Source: Artocarpus heterophyllus (lineage: Eukaryota; Streptophyta; Magnoliopsida; Rosales; Moraceae). Taken from it: DNA of 64,000 nt. This document shows positions 1 to 11,885 of the stretch, in pieces (the first letter of the stretch is position 1; every line of letters starts with the position of its first letter). Where the stretch lies: the NCBI GenBank assembly GCA_025403435.1, contig CM046342.1, positions 19,698,631 to 19,762,630 on the forward strand, written 5' to 3'. The position numbers and the translations under genes are program-made. The notes under the pieces were generated by a model. That model did no database searches, was not told the origin of the DNA, and worked only from the letters and a program-made list of their open reading frames with translations.

Positions 1-1180
1 GAACAAAATTAGCCTCACCTAAGTCCTTCATGTCAAACTGCTTGGTCAACCATAATTTGACCGATGACAACGCCCCAACATCATTGCCAATTAGCAGAAT
101 GTCATCTACATAGAGCAGTAGAAAAACCACCTTCCCATCCTTAATGTGTTTGTAAACACATGGTTCATCCACATTTTGTGAGAACCCATAAGTCTTGATC
201 ACTTGATCAAATCTTATGTTCCAAGAACGAGAAGCCTGCTTAAGTCCATAAATTGACTTTAGCAGCTTACAAACCTTGAACCCGTCTGGTTGTTCCATAT
301 AAATGGACTCGTCAAGATAGCCATTCAAAAAAGCCGTCTTGACATCCATCTGCCAAATCTCATAATCGTGAGCGGCAGCTATCAACAAGAGAATCCGGAT
401 GGACTTAAGCATGGCTACAGGTGAAAAGGTTTCCTCATAATCGATTCCTTCCTTTTGCGTATAACCCTTAGCTACCAGTCTAGCCTTAAAGGTTTTGACC
501 TTTCCATCCACTCCTCTTTTCCTCTTGTAGATCCACTTACACCCTATGGGTTTTACCCCTTCGAGAAGATCCACAAGCTCCCAGACCCGATTAGTCTCCA
601 TAGACTTCATCTCTGTGTTCATGGCCTCTGTCCAGAGTCTTGAATCAACATCCTCCATAGCTTCTGTGTAAGTATAAGAATCCCTGTCATGTTCATCCGG
701 TTCAGCCAAGAAGACCTCCCCATTGAACATACACCTTTCAGGTTGACGCCCGATCCTCCCACTACGCTGAAGCCCCTGAGAATGTTGTTTAGGTTTGTTT
801 GGTTTTTCTACACCGATCGGAATGGTTTCATTTAGAACCTCCAGAGTGAACAAATCACCCCTTAACTCCTCAAGCACCACTTTGCTTCGAGGTTTAAAGT
901 CGTCCATGTAACTCTCCTCAAGGAAAGTTGCATTAGTTGAAACCACGACTTTATTTTCCTTAGGGTTATAAAAATAACCCCCTTTAGTCCCTTTTGGATA
1001 TCCTACAAACATGCAAACTTCCGAACGTGCTTCCAACTTATTCGGATCCTTAAACAGGACATGAGCTGGACATCCCCATATGCGAATATGGTTTAAAGAT
1101 GCCTTCCGTCTTGTCCACAACTCGTGAGGAGTTTTAGGGACCGATTTTGAAGGCACATTGTTCAAAAGATAACATGCGGT
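1..1180 (-). pseudogene. Copia A: integrase C-terminus and reverse transcriptase (partial)
   Basis: Downstream part of the A polyprotein, in the same frame as the protease-integrase segment but separated from it by a TAA at 1181-1183. Translated on the minus strand it reads the integrase C-terminal stretch (a [15 protein letters not shown] motif), a basic linker, then reverse transcriptase with the [26 protein letters not shown] and DVKTAFLNG blocks and the [11 protein letters not shown] catalytic motif near 85-120. I saw no stop from 1180 to the window edge. Compared with element C it lacks seven codons after the MEQPDGFK block, but it keeps a short stretch around 1112-1135 that C has lost. 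RNase H is beyond the window. Confidence 0.85.
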
Positions 1181-2479
1181 TTATAGTGCATATCCCCAAA
1201 AGGATAAAGGCAATGATGAATAACTCACCATGGACCGAATCATGTCCAACAAAGTCCTATTCCTTCTCTCCGCTACGCCATTCTGCTGCGGAGTGCCCGG
1301 CGCAGTCAAATGGGATAAAATCCCATTCTCTAACAAGTGTCCCAAGAACTCATCAGAAAGGTATTCCCCACCTCGATCAGATCGAAGTGCCTTTATGGGT
1401 CTACCCAATTGCTTTTCCACTTTAGCCTGAAACTCCCTGAACTTATCATAAGTTTCACTTTTGTGGTGCATTAGGTACACATACCCATATCTTGAGTAAT
1501 CGTCAATAAAAGTGACAAAGTACTCATACCCTCCTCGTGCCCAGATGTTCATTGGTCCGCAAACATCACTATGCACAAGTTCTAGAACCCCCTCAGCACT
1601 ATTGCCCTTAGACCCGTATGGTCTTTTGGTCATTTTACCCTCCAAACAAGATTCACATTGAGGTATAGATTCCACCTTTAAGTGACTTAAAGGTCCATCC
1701 CTTACCAACCTTTGAATCCTATTCAGGTTAATATGACCAAGGCGCAAATGCCAAAGATAAGTCTTATTAGAGTGAGAAGTTTTAAGTCTTTTTGAGTTAT
1801 TATCATTTTTCTCAGCATTAAGCAATAAGTCCATCTTAGGTTTGATAAAATATAGATTATTTTGCATCCATCCAGAACAGATAAAAGATTTATTTTTATG
1901 AATCACCACTTTTTCATTAAAAGATACCACGTAGGAGTCTTTAAATAAAGAAGATACAGAAATTAAATTCCTTTTAAATTTAGGAACATAAAAACAATCT
2001 CGCAAAATTAAATTCCTATAATTATCAAAATAAAGATGGACAACTCCCACTGCTTCCGTTGAGACCAAGGATCCATCGCCCATCCGAAGCGTTAAGTCTT
2101 CACGAAGTAGACTTCTCGTTTCTTTGAATCCCTGCAGAGAAACACAAACATGATTAGTTGCACCAAAATCTATGACCCAGATGTCACTGGATTCCTCAAC
2201 CAAACAAGTTTCTAAATATAGAAGATCACACCTACCTCCCTTGGAAAGGAAGTCCTTGCAATGCTTCTTTATATGCCCGACCTTTCCACAGATGAAGCAC
2301 TTAAGCTTCTTTGGGTTCTTCTTCTTCTTCTTCTTGCTCTTGGTTGCAGGAGGAATAGAAGACTTCCCACTCTTGGCCCGTTGCTTCTTTCCATTCCCAG
2401 AGTTAGGATTGGAACCAGAAGCAGCTACCATATTGGCCTCACCACCAGCAGGAGACTCCTTGATCAGTAGTTCAAACTC
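1181..2479 (-). pseudogene. Copia A: gag C-terminus, zinc knuckle, protease and integrase core
   Basis: One open frame bounded by a TAG (2480-2482) and a TAA (1181-1183). From the Met at 2431 a lysine-rich stretch leads into a CCHC knuckle (C45, C48, H53, C58; 2258-2299). The aspartic protease follows, where the normal VIDSGATNHV reads VIDFGATNHV, so the catalytic DSG has become DFG near 2165-2170. Then come the GAG-pre-integrase motif (LWHLRLGHI, CESC) and the integrase core with HSDVCGP, SDRGGEY and the QNGVAER glutamate. The order gag-PR-IN-RT is diagnostic of Ty1-copia. The altered protease and the flanking stops make the copy non-autonomous. Confidence 0.9.
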
Positions 2480-3055
2480 CTATAACTGTTTCATTAGTTC
2501 TGTCAAGGTCATATCCCGTCTATTGCTTAAATTAAAAGTAGCTCTAAATGGAATAAATTCCTTAGACAGAGTCTCAAAGACCATAGTCATCTGAGTTTCA
2601 GCATCGATGTCGGCTCTATTGGTTTGAGCCTCAGCGAGGTAACCCATGACCAACATCATGTGCTCCTTTACAGATGTCCCCGGTCTCTGTCTACAGTTTA
2701 AGAGTTTTCGAAGCGCCCCTTGCCTCTTCGTTATGGCCTGGCCTCGGAACATATCCTCAAGATTATCCAAGATCTGCGTCGCAGTCTCATAATCCTGATG
2801 TTGAGCCTACAGTACGTTGTTCATGCTGGCCATAACATAGCTGCGAGCCTGATCATTAGCATCTTTCCAGCGGTCGTACGCTTGAAATTGCTCATTACTT
2901 GAGTCTCCCGTAGGCTCGGGAGGACAAGGAGTTGTCAGAACATATTTCAGTTTCTCAAAGGAAAGGACGATGTCTAGGTTCTGTTTCCAATCATTATAGT
3001 TCTCACCGGTTAATTGGTTTTTGTCAAGTATCGATGATAAAGCGTTTTTAGACAT
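2480..3055 (-). pseudogene. Copia A: gag N-terminal part
   Basis: The start is ATG at 3053-3055 (MSKNALSSIL...), chosen because the same Met begins gag in C, D and E and lies eight bases after a putative splice acceptor. It is a UBN2-type copia gag with conserved tryptophans (NDWKQNLDIV, YDRWKDAND) and the ILDNLEDMF segment. Two nonsense codons interrupt it in frame: TAG at 2807-2809 where C has CAG, and TAG at 2480-2482 where C has CAG. Both are C-to-T changes. The next Met in frame is at 2770. Confidence 0.88.
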
Positions 3056-3062
3056 TTTCAAT

Positions 3063-4350
3063 CTACAATAAAGAATCATATACCAAACATAAGCAAACAT
3101 ATATAATAATTTAGTAAGATAACACAATCATGTAAAATAATACAAAATGCGTTTATGTGTCAAAACCTTGAAAATATCACAACCTTACAACGATAATTCC
3201 CAACTCAGAATTCAACAAGCTCCTAGGGGAGTCATGCCAAATTCAATCTGGAACACGGATCCCCTCCTGATTAATATATGTCATCCAGGACCCGTATGAT
3301 CCAGCATATACTAATAATCGTTTCTTTGGCCATTAATTTTATTAACAGAGCTCCTAGGGGAGGTTAATAATAAAATTAACGTGAGTGTATAACCACCGTT
3401 TCAATATTTTATCCATGATTTATAATCACCACCTAGGGGTGTGCAACCATAAATCATACTAAAATACCTTATCCTTTCAGAGATCCAATCTGGTACATGA
3501 TAGAAATCCCTTCCTAGGGGTCGGGACCACCATGTTCTTCCTATGGACCAACGATGGAGGCCTTAGGTCCTCTCTTCTTAAAACCTTCTCCCACTCAATC
3601 TTTTGAAGTCAAGGTTTTATTTTAAAATTATGCATGAACAATTTTAATATGAGCGGCACTCCCTATTCTATATGACATGTTATCAATAGACATGGTAAAT
3701 CATATTATAATGCAGACAAGCAAAGCAATCAAGCAAAGCTACAAACAAAATAATAACAACCGTAATATTATGGTTCCACCCTAGAGAATAGAAAAATAAG
3801 ATTACAGGAGAATAATCGAGACATTATTCGATTCTTCATCCTTGAATCCTCAAGCTGTATCCTTCTTCATGTAATATCCATCTTCAAGTCTTCAATCCCG
3901 TATGAATCGAATACTTCATATTTCTGGTCATATCCAAATTTAATGTTTCTCAGAATCGTCCAAAAAATAAAATTAAAATTGCACCAGAAAAATTGCACCT
4001 TTTCTGGACACCCGGCAGCTCTCGGTCGGCAGGCCGATTTGGGTGATCAGCCTGCCGGTCTTGCTTCATCGGCCTGCCGATCTGATACATCGGCCTGCCG
4101 ATCTATGTAAATTTGGCCTACTGAACTGAAACTTCGGCCTGCCGGCAGAGCACCAAATTTTCTGCCCCACTATCGGCCTACCGGACCACACGTCCGGCTT
4201 GCCGATCTGTGACCTTCGGCCTGCCGAACAGTGAGGTCCGGCATGCCGACCGAGCAGAAAACCCTCAATCCAGAAAATACAATTTTAATGCAATTCATCA
4301 ATTTTATTTTTAACAATTCAAAAACATAAAATTAGAGACTCAGAAAATAC
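3063..4350 (-). other. Copia A: putative leader intron
   Basis: Between LTR and gag the minus strand has a CCTCCAG|GTATTT donor (GT at 4350-4349) and a T-rich TTATTGTAG acceptor (AG at 3064-3063) just before the gag ATG. The same pair sits at matching places in C, D and E. This is inference from consensus and conservation; no transcript evidence. The interval contains the hairpin array and several other conserved leader blocks. Confidence 0.45.
4020..4255 (-). repeat. Copia A: leader array of CGGC-AG-GCCG hairpin units
   Basis: About ten degenerate units of a 12-nt inverted repeat (TCGGCAGGCCGA or its complement) spaced roughly 20-25 nt apart. Each can fold as CGGC/GCCG around a two-base loop. 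The array is far more GC-rich than its AT-rich surroundings and is conserved in C (29697-29930), D and E. A few more units lie in the LTR at about 5281-5365. Confidence 0.85.
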
Positions 4351-4748
4351 CTGGAGGCGCCATCATCAATCTTCAAGATCCGACTTCTCGAGCCATCTTC
4401 TCCGGATAATTATTTAATTACAAATTCTTACAAATTAAAAATTAAATAACAATTTCTAGACGGAGATGAGAGTCCGTCAACTAATTACATGAAAAACCTA
4501 GATACACATTCTAACCTCTAAGGAACCATAACCGGTATTAATTAATTAATAAATAATTAAACAATGATTTAATTAACCATAATTAATTAATAAACATTCA
4601 CCACATAATCCATGACAACATATATATTATACAGAAACCTAGAGTGCCATCTCTCTATAAAATTCAATTCAAGCATAGGAGAGATTAAGATCACAAAATT
4701 TATGAATATAACATGATCACAAACTTGCAAATTTTTGTAAAAACCTCG

Positions 4749-4760
4749 GCTCTGATACCA
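4749..4760 (-). other. Copia A: primer-binding site (initiator Met-tRNA)
   Basis: The minus strand reads TGGTATCAGAGC two bases inside the 5' LTR end. This is the classic plant element site complementary to the 3' end of initiator Met-tRNA, used to prime minus-strand DNA synthesis. Confidence 0.9.
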
Positions 4761-4762
4761 AT

Positions 4763-6798
4763 TGTTGGAAACAAAGTGCACAGCGGGATTTTTTTAAAAT
4801 TTTCCATCAGAGTATTTTCCAAAACACAAGTTTGACATGTTATATGTATAAATTAAACAGATATTACTAACCTCAGTGTGCCGAAGAACCTCTGCAACCT
4901 GTGTATAGAAGTAACGTTCCAGAAGAGCCTCAACCAACTGGTCTTCTTTGCTATTCTCTATCCACAACCGGAGTGAGTGTGGGCTCACACGTACAGCTCT
5001 TCCACCGGTGACTCTCCTTCCAACCAACAAAGAGAACCCAAAGCTAGTGCTCGTGATTTGTGAACAAAAGCTCTCAGGGAGTTTTCAGATGCTCACTAGA
5101 AGAGTATCACTCTTAATCTCTCAAATTGATCTGAGTAAATCATGAGACTCACTCCCTTTTTATACCTATTGGTCCTGGGGTCAGTCCATATCAAATTAGG
5201 TCTCAAAAACTCGAAATAGAATCAAGTTCGGATCAATATCTGATAAGATCTGCGTGAAAACGTGTAATCTTATCTCCGCTGATCGACAGGCCGAACATTC
5301 TGATCGGCAGGCCGATCAGGCCAGTTCGGCAGACCGAACATGTCATCCGACAGGCCGAACTATCGAGAAAAAATCTCCGCGAATCTTTTATTTTCCACCT
5401 GAGATTCTAAAGGATAAAGGCTCAGTTTTGATTCAAATAACCCAATAGAGAAGTTATCTGATCAAAACAAACTTTATCAAGATAATCTCTAAGAAAATAA
5501 ATCAATTCACAATAATTCTACAAGTTTATCTTGTTCTAATTTGTCCAAAATTAAAACAACCGATAAACAGATAAGAATTATCTGATCGCAATAATTCAAC
5601 AAGTTTATCTTGAACTAATTTCTTACAAAATTAATTCAACCGATAAACAGAAATGAATTATTTGATTCTTACAAATTTTAAACCAATCTGATAAATCCGA
5701 CATAAGTCACAAATTATTGGAAAAGCACGCCGAGTCATTACAGGATTTTGTGAGCTAGCAAAGGGGACCAAAATGGACCTATAAAGTTCAAGCTCATGAT
5801 AATTATGAAACCCAATATCCCAGATATACATTTCACAATTATCAACTCCAACGCTACTCCACTAAAAGCTTGGAGCTGCACTCTCGAACTTTATAGAATT
5901 ACGAAGCTCGTGTAGCTAAGTCTCCATGACATATCATAGTGCATTGTATCCCCATATGATAATCCATAATCAGCTTAAGGACAAGTTTTGTCTTTCCTTC
6001 CCGATTATTTTTATCTTACGTTCCATTGTCTCACCATTAGAAAACTTACCATCCAAAGATAGTATACCATTCGGTTACACCTATGTATCCAAATGGTTGA
6101 GCGCTCTAGTTTTCCAATTACAGGACAATGCATATAAGAGGATATCATTACTCCTAAAGAGGAGCTATGGATTCCATATCTATGAATAACAAGTCTACGC
6201 TATCTAGAGTCATGCCTCCAACGTACCAGCATGCATACCACTATAGAGATGTGGGAGTCACCCATTGGTACATCAAAAGACACAAGTCGAGACAACGGGC
6301 CCACTATTTATCTCAGGATTAAGATACAATACAAATGACTGTCTAAAGTGAATCGATTTGCCAAGACAGAATTATTAATCCAAATCAATTCACTTTATGT
6401 CCCGATCCAACACATCGTCACCTATGACAACGTGCCAATATTTCTATTCACGGAGTCCAACTCCGATGGTCAAGACAAACCATCTCCCAGTAGGGATATA
6501 GACAACATAACAATCTTTACATGAATAAAGCGCCCAACTTTATTCCCTCGATTGCGGATCATCTTTTTTAGACCATCACCTTAAGAATCGTGTCTTCCGC
6601 ATAATCAGTCCATCATATGCCCAACTCTTAAGGTTTAGACTGACAGTCTCAGGCTACTGTTTGCTTATCATACATTCAACAAATATGAACGTAAAGAGGA
6701 CAAGATTTGGTATATATAAATGAATAAATTCTTTATTGATAAAAATGTCTCCAAAAAACGTATTACATTTTTACTCCTTAGGGCATACATGTCTAATA
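4763..6798 (-). repeat. Copia A: 5' LTR (2036 bp)
   Basis: On its own strand it starts TATTAGACATG (TG changed to TA) and ends TTTGTTTCCAACA. It aligns throughout with the LTRs of C. A TATA box lies at 5157-5164. Open frames of 60-90 codons occur inside it on both strands (for example 5926-6189 plus) and recur in the other LTR copies; I read them as LTR sequence rather than genes. Confidence 0.93.
5157..5164 (-). promoter_or_regulatory. Copia A LTR TATA box
   Basis: TATAAAAA on the minus strand, preceded by a CCAAT motif (GGACCAATAGG). The same block is present in both LTRs of C, which marks the U3-R boundary just downstream. Confidence 0.65.
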
Positions 6799-7253
6799 GT
6801 TCTGATCGCGCTCTACAAATTTTATTGCATATCAGATCGTTAAAATCCTAATCTGGTAGTTTAAACACCATGCTATACTGGTAAAGTAAAATTGTCTTCT
6901 CCAATAAAAATGAATTTCCTCTTTTATTTTTTTTTTGAATTTTCCCTTTAAAAATTCAAGACCGTGCCAAAATTTTCCCTTTACTTTAATAATTGGAATC
7001 CCTCTTGGTTTAAGATCTTTTCTTTCGTTAGCAGCCCGAGTAATTATCAAAGTATTTGGGAATATTGCTAGAGACAAAATACTGTAGCATATGAGAGTTT
7101 ATATTATAGCATACTTTTCTTTTATACTTGTAGCATGTGAGAGCTATACATAGCTGCAATTGGAGCAAAGAAGTTGGAATAAAGTTGTCAAACACACTTT
7201 ACAATTTGTTTGGGTAAAGGTTAGGGGTAGCTGTAATACCTTAAAAAATTAAA
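6799..7253. other. AT-rich spacer, no gene seen
   Basis: Sequence between element A and the MITE. It has a minus-strand open frame of 81 codons (6832-7077) with no recognisable motif. Nothing here can be assigned. Confidence 0.6.
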
Positions 7254-7698
7254 GGGTTTAATATATAATTATACCTTTTAGTTTAAACTATTTCTCAACC
7301 CGTCGCTTTGTTTTAAGAAATTATAAATGTATCATTTGAATTTAAAAAACTTTTCCAGTTTTTTCCCTTTAAATATAAAAATTTTAGGCGAGACACCATA
7401 AATACTAGTTATGAAACATATTTTACAAATAAAAAGTCCTTAAACAAAACATCAAATTTCAAAAAGATCTTGACTTTTATGTTTGTTTATGTTAAAATAT
7501 TTTTTACTCAAGAAAAAAAATATTTAAAAAATCGCTATCTTTGTCTTTTTCTCTTTGTTCTTTTTGTCAGCAAAGTCAATGAGGAATAAAACCGAAACAA
7601 GTTTTTTCAAATTTAAATAATACCTTCATAGTTTCTAAAAATATAGTGTTAAATTTAAAAATTACTAAAATTATGAGCTATAATTATGTAATTAGGCC
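7254..7698. mobile_element. Mutator-type MITE, copy 1 (445 bp)
   Basis: Long imperfect terminal inverted repeats: the left end begins GGGTTTAATATATAATTATACC and the right end read in reverse begins GGCCTAATTACATAATTATAG. It is flanked by a perfect 9-bp duplication, AAAATTAAA, at 7245-7253 and 7699-7707. No coding capacity. A second copy is at 46937-47418. The 9-bp duplication with long TIRs points to a Mutator-like (MULE) transposase acting in trans. Confidence 0.85.
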
Positions 7699-8435
7699 AA
7701 AATTAAATTCACCTTTGGCGTGTTTCTAAAGACTCTATTCCGACTCTTATGCATTTGGCTAGGCCGAGTGTTAAAGTAGACAATTGTTTTGGAGTCAGCA
7801 ATCTTATATTGAATGGATCAAAATGTTTGTTTGAGGTTGTTGATCTCTAATACCATAATAAATTTAGAATTTTTAAAGATTTGGCTTCCATCTTAAAATG
7901 CCAATTAAGGGAAATTATATCAAATAGACCAACACTTAGATTTGTTGGAAGTAAATAGCCCATCTACTAAACTATAGAAATTAATAGGTCATTTTTATAT
8001 TTTAAAGTTTCCATTTTCCTGCTTTGTCCTTTTTTCAAGATTTTCTTTGTTCTCAAGCTCCACCTCCTATGTTCACTGCCTGCCCGATGCCATGCATCGC
8101 CACTCGTCCTCTGACACCTCCACTCCACCATGCTCGAAACCAACAATTTACAAGATTTAACATTTAAACGCTGAAAAGAACATCGCTAATCACTACCCAA
8201 AGTTCGATCGAAGAACTCAATCGTGATTTTTCACAAAGCACAAAGGCAAGGAAATGATTTTTGAGGATGAGATCTAACGCCTATTGTAATTGTCGCCTAT
8301 GCCAAAGAAGATAATGTTGACGGTATTGCATAGGTCATTATTTGGTCAATGGAGGTCGTTAATGTTTGAGGTCAAAATCTGGCTATGCGAACAGTAGAAA
8401 GGAAGAGATAGGGAGTAGGAATAGCTAGTCGCCGA
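7699..8435. other. AT-rich spacer left of gypsy relic G2, no gene seen
   Basis: Unassigned sequence with a slightly more balanced composition at 8050-8430. No open frame, RNA gene or repeat boundary is recognised. It may be original flanking DNA or an older decayed element. Confidence 0.5.
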
Positions 8436-11396
8436 TGTGACGACCTGACTTTTCAGACCATCTCTTAATATACTTTTAATCTGTATTAACCTTATTTGAG
8501 TTATAGAAAAGATCAACTTTTTTTTTTTTTTGCATACAAAATACTTTAATCACATGTTAACACTTTTCATAATCATAACTTTTCCAAAAACTTTATGTAA
8601 CACTTGTTTTACTCTCATTTCAAATCATAGCAACTAAATAATTTTTCTTTAAAATAACATATTTAAAAACATATAATTTACAGTAGAAAAAATCTAGAGG
8701 TGGTATCCATCTACGCTTTTGCATACTTGTCATTGCCACCTCAACAATAACCCTATTCCGGCCACTTAGCTGGATTTTCTATAGTATGAAATAAAACTAA
8801 ATGAGCTATTACTCAGTAAGTTCAACCATAGCCCATAAAACAATTCTTATTTATATGCATGGTCCATTTATGCTTATTTATGAACTTTAATTATTTACTT
8901 TCTTAATCTTTCCTTGAACTATTGGCCCAATTATTCGCACCATATACCCAAGATCGTCGTAACACCGAGATTATAATATCATTCTTTACTTAAATCTACC
9001 CTTGGGTTGGGAGTTGGTGTGACACTCACGTACTTGTCCTTTCTATTATATCATTTTACCAGTTCATTTATTATGGTGACATACCATATATGGTGCTTAA
9101 ATAACTTAAAATAAGCGCATAACAAATGCAATTAATTAAGGATATAAATAACTCATTTTAATTTAAATAAAACCTTTGATTCCATACTGTAGGTAGGATT
9201 TGAACTTACTTGGAATTAGTACAGCGTTAATCAAGTTCCAGTTCCTCTGTTATCTGCCTAAATGTCCTACCTGGATAATATTCCATTATGAGTTAATTTG
9301 CTTGTTACCGATTACTTGTTGATATTAAAACAATCAATCTAATCATAGGTCGGTTTTTCTTAAAAATCTAAACGTAATGGAACTTATTTTTCTCTTATCT
9401 TATATTCTCTTTCCCTCACAAATGGATTATGGAAAAATTTCCCACTAAGGGCATTCTTCTATTTTGGGCATTTTAGGGTCCGTTGGAGTGCTTTTGTGAA
9501 AAATGACAATTTTTCCCTTGATGGGTTTTAGAAGCTTTTCGTGCTTGTTTTAGTTCAAAACGTGGATTTCCTTGCTCATTTGCAACATAGAGAAAACAAG
9601 GCATCAATTTTCTTTTTGGTAGGAAAACCCATATTAACAAAACTTTTGTGATTTTAACTCGAATCATGAAAATTTCTACAATTTTGCTCCTAGAACCAAA
9701 ATTGACCATTTTACACCATTGGGCTCAGTTTTTCATACAAACTAAAACTCTCTAAAGTCCTTGGGTCAAATTCCTTTAGTTTCAAAATGTTTTCTTTTTA
9801 ACACAAATTTTTGAAATTTGTGATTATAACTCGTAAAATTCATATCTCCTAAACCAAGTAGAATTTTTACAAATAGTCCATGTTAACTCAATAGTTTTGA
9901 TGAGTTCTACAACTTTTATGTTTTAACTTTTCTGAAATTCGGATTGCATAGTGAGGTTTTTGGCCACTTTTCAAAACTATGCTTCGAATCCAAAAACTTT
10001 ACAATTTTATCCCTGTCATATTTTTACAAAACTGTGTTCATAATAGTTTTATGCCCACTATTCTGGATAGAATTGGTAGTTTCTAGAAACTAAATTGGCC
10101 AAAAATCACATAAAACCACAACTTAAAATAAAACCCCCAAAACTTTGTTTTTGGATTAAAGATTTTCAAACTTGGTTTTTTAAACCCAAAAACCTTAATT
10201 TCTACCAAACTAACCTCATCATCATACACAAATCAAGCCACACAATCATGCCATAATGTCCCTTTAACATATCATAGTCCCCATCAAGTTCATATTACAT
10301 TCAAATTTTTTTAAAAAAAATAACTAAAACTTAGAGTAAAGTTCAAGAGATTATCAAGTCCTTTGGTGAGCTTGAACTTGCACAAAGTAGCTTGTCCTTG
10401 GAAAGCTTTTTATGCTATGAATCATAGTAAAAACCCCCCATCAAAAAACCCCCTCAAAACTAAATGAAAAACTCTAAAAATGTAAGGAAAAAGACTAAGT
10501 TTGGCTTTAAAAAAAAAACTTGTTTGTCTTGATCACACATTTGCTCTTGATTTAAACTTGACTAAAAGTTATTTTCTTTAGAAAATTTTGAAGAAAAATT
10601 TTGGAGAATGGCTCTAGGGGCTACAAGTTTTGGTTGAGGGAGAATGGAAGTTTTTTTTTTTTTAACTTATCTTTTGGCATATTTTTGTAATTTTCTCAAA
10701 CTTTGGGGATAAAATTGAATTTAATTTTTGCCTCCTCTGCAAGAAGGTGCCATGTATCTCCATGGGTAGAGTGGCAAATTCTTATCTTTTTGTGGATATT
10801 GTATAAATTTATACTATATTGTATTTTTCCTACACTACCAGTTTAAAACTATGTAGATATCTTCTTTACACTGTATATCTTGAAATGCCAAATAGTCTAG
10901 CTTCCAATACAATAGGGCATCTATTTGTATTTACACAACTGATTGTAAATTTACACCGTATTCTGTATCATTTACTTTTGTGTGTCTTTCATACTGTATT
11001 CCAACAACTATTAGAATGTAAACACAAAATCTTCATTAGTTAATCTAACTTGTTAATGGATAGTTTCCATACTATATAGAATTATGGCATAAGTTTCTTT
11101 TAAAATTAGCATATATTTCTTCATAAATTTACATCACAAAAATTGCAATTACTACAAAAAAAATTTATTTTTAAGAGTACTTTTTTTACAATTTTTTGAG
11201 TAATTAACTCACAAAATTTGCACGTTAAAATACTCAATATTACACAAAAATTTTGCATCATAATGCACATATATATTATTTGTAAATAATTCACATTGTA
11301 TCGTAATTACAGAAAATATGATTTATTGATAAAAATTCATTATTTATATCCAAATTAATTCTAGATTGAAGTTAATGAATTTCATTGGTCATTATA
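8436..11396 (-). repeat. Gypsy relic G2: 3' LTR (2961 bp)
   Basis: On the plus strand it starts TGTGACGACCTGACTTTTC and ends TTGGTCATTATA, aligning end to end with the LTRs of G1 (TGCCACAACCTGTCTTTTC ... TTGGTCATTACA) at clearly lower identity. On its own minus strand the TG terminus has decayed to TA. The adjoining 11397-11410 (ATCTACCATCC) is the polypurine tract side. It carries the CATACTGTAGGTAGG block (about 9184) also found in the G1 LTRs. The partner LTR was not found. Confidence 0.8.
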
Positions 11397-11885
11397 ATCT
11401 ACCATCCTTAAAAATTTTCACCCTTGAAAATTAGAATAATCCAAGGTAAAAACTATCTTGTCTCATCCTCTAGTTACTAAATTGCTTCTTCCACTTGTTG
11501 ATTTTGTCAACGAACCTTCACGAGTGGTATTTTCTTATTCCTTGGTTCTTTTTCTTCTCATGCAAGAATCTAAATTGATATTTCTTCGTACAAAAAATTA
11601 CTTTGAACTTCAATCGGCTCATGTTAAAGCACATGTTATGTATCCAATACATAGTTCTTTATCACAGACATATGACATATATCGTTTACGGAAGCCAATT
11701 CAGCAGGTAAGGCCAATTTGCAAGTGATATTGCCTATTTTCTTCAAAAATTTCATATGGTCCAGTATATCTTGGACTCAGTTTTTTTCTTCTTTTTTCCA
11801 ACCACTATCATTCCTTTCCTTAATACTACTTTGAAATAAAGATCAAATTTCTAGCTTGGAATTCTAAAAGTCTTTGTTGTCTACC
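11397..11885 (-). pseudogene. Gypsy relic G2: integrase C-terminal / chromodomain-side remnant
   Basis: On the minus strand this matches, at low identity, the region of G1 just inside its 3' LTR (22671-23155), including the part encoding the GPF/VHNVFHLSMLKKY-like stretch. It has many stops and frameshifts, with no frame usable. It ends at CTACC (11881-11885), the target site of G3, and resumes at 19325. Confidence 0.75.

Larger units (their letters stand above)
1..6798 (-). mobile_element. Copia element A (Ty1-copia LTR retrotransposon, truncated by window edge)
   Basis: Minus-strand Ty1-copia element. Reading leftwards it has a 5' LTR (4763-6798), a primer-binding site, a long leader with a hairpin array, and gag, zinc knuckle, protease, integrase and reverse transcriptase. 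The window starts inside reverse transcriptase, so RNase H and the 3' LTR lie outside. It is very similar to element C (27194-36855), which lies in the opposite orientation. The five bases after the LTR (6799-6803, gttct) would be its target duplication, but the partner is off-window. Confidence 0.95.

Noticed and set aside
4020..4255. CRISPR-like array in the copia leader
   Set aside because: Units are 12-nt degenerate inverted repeats with irregular spacers inside a retrotransposon leader; a eukaryotic context rules out CRISPR.
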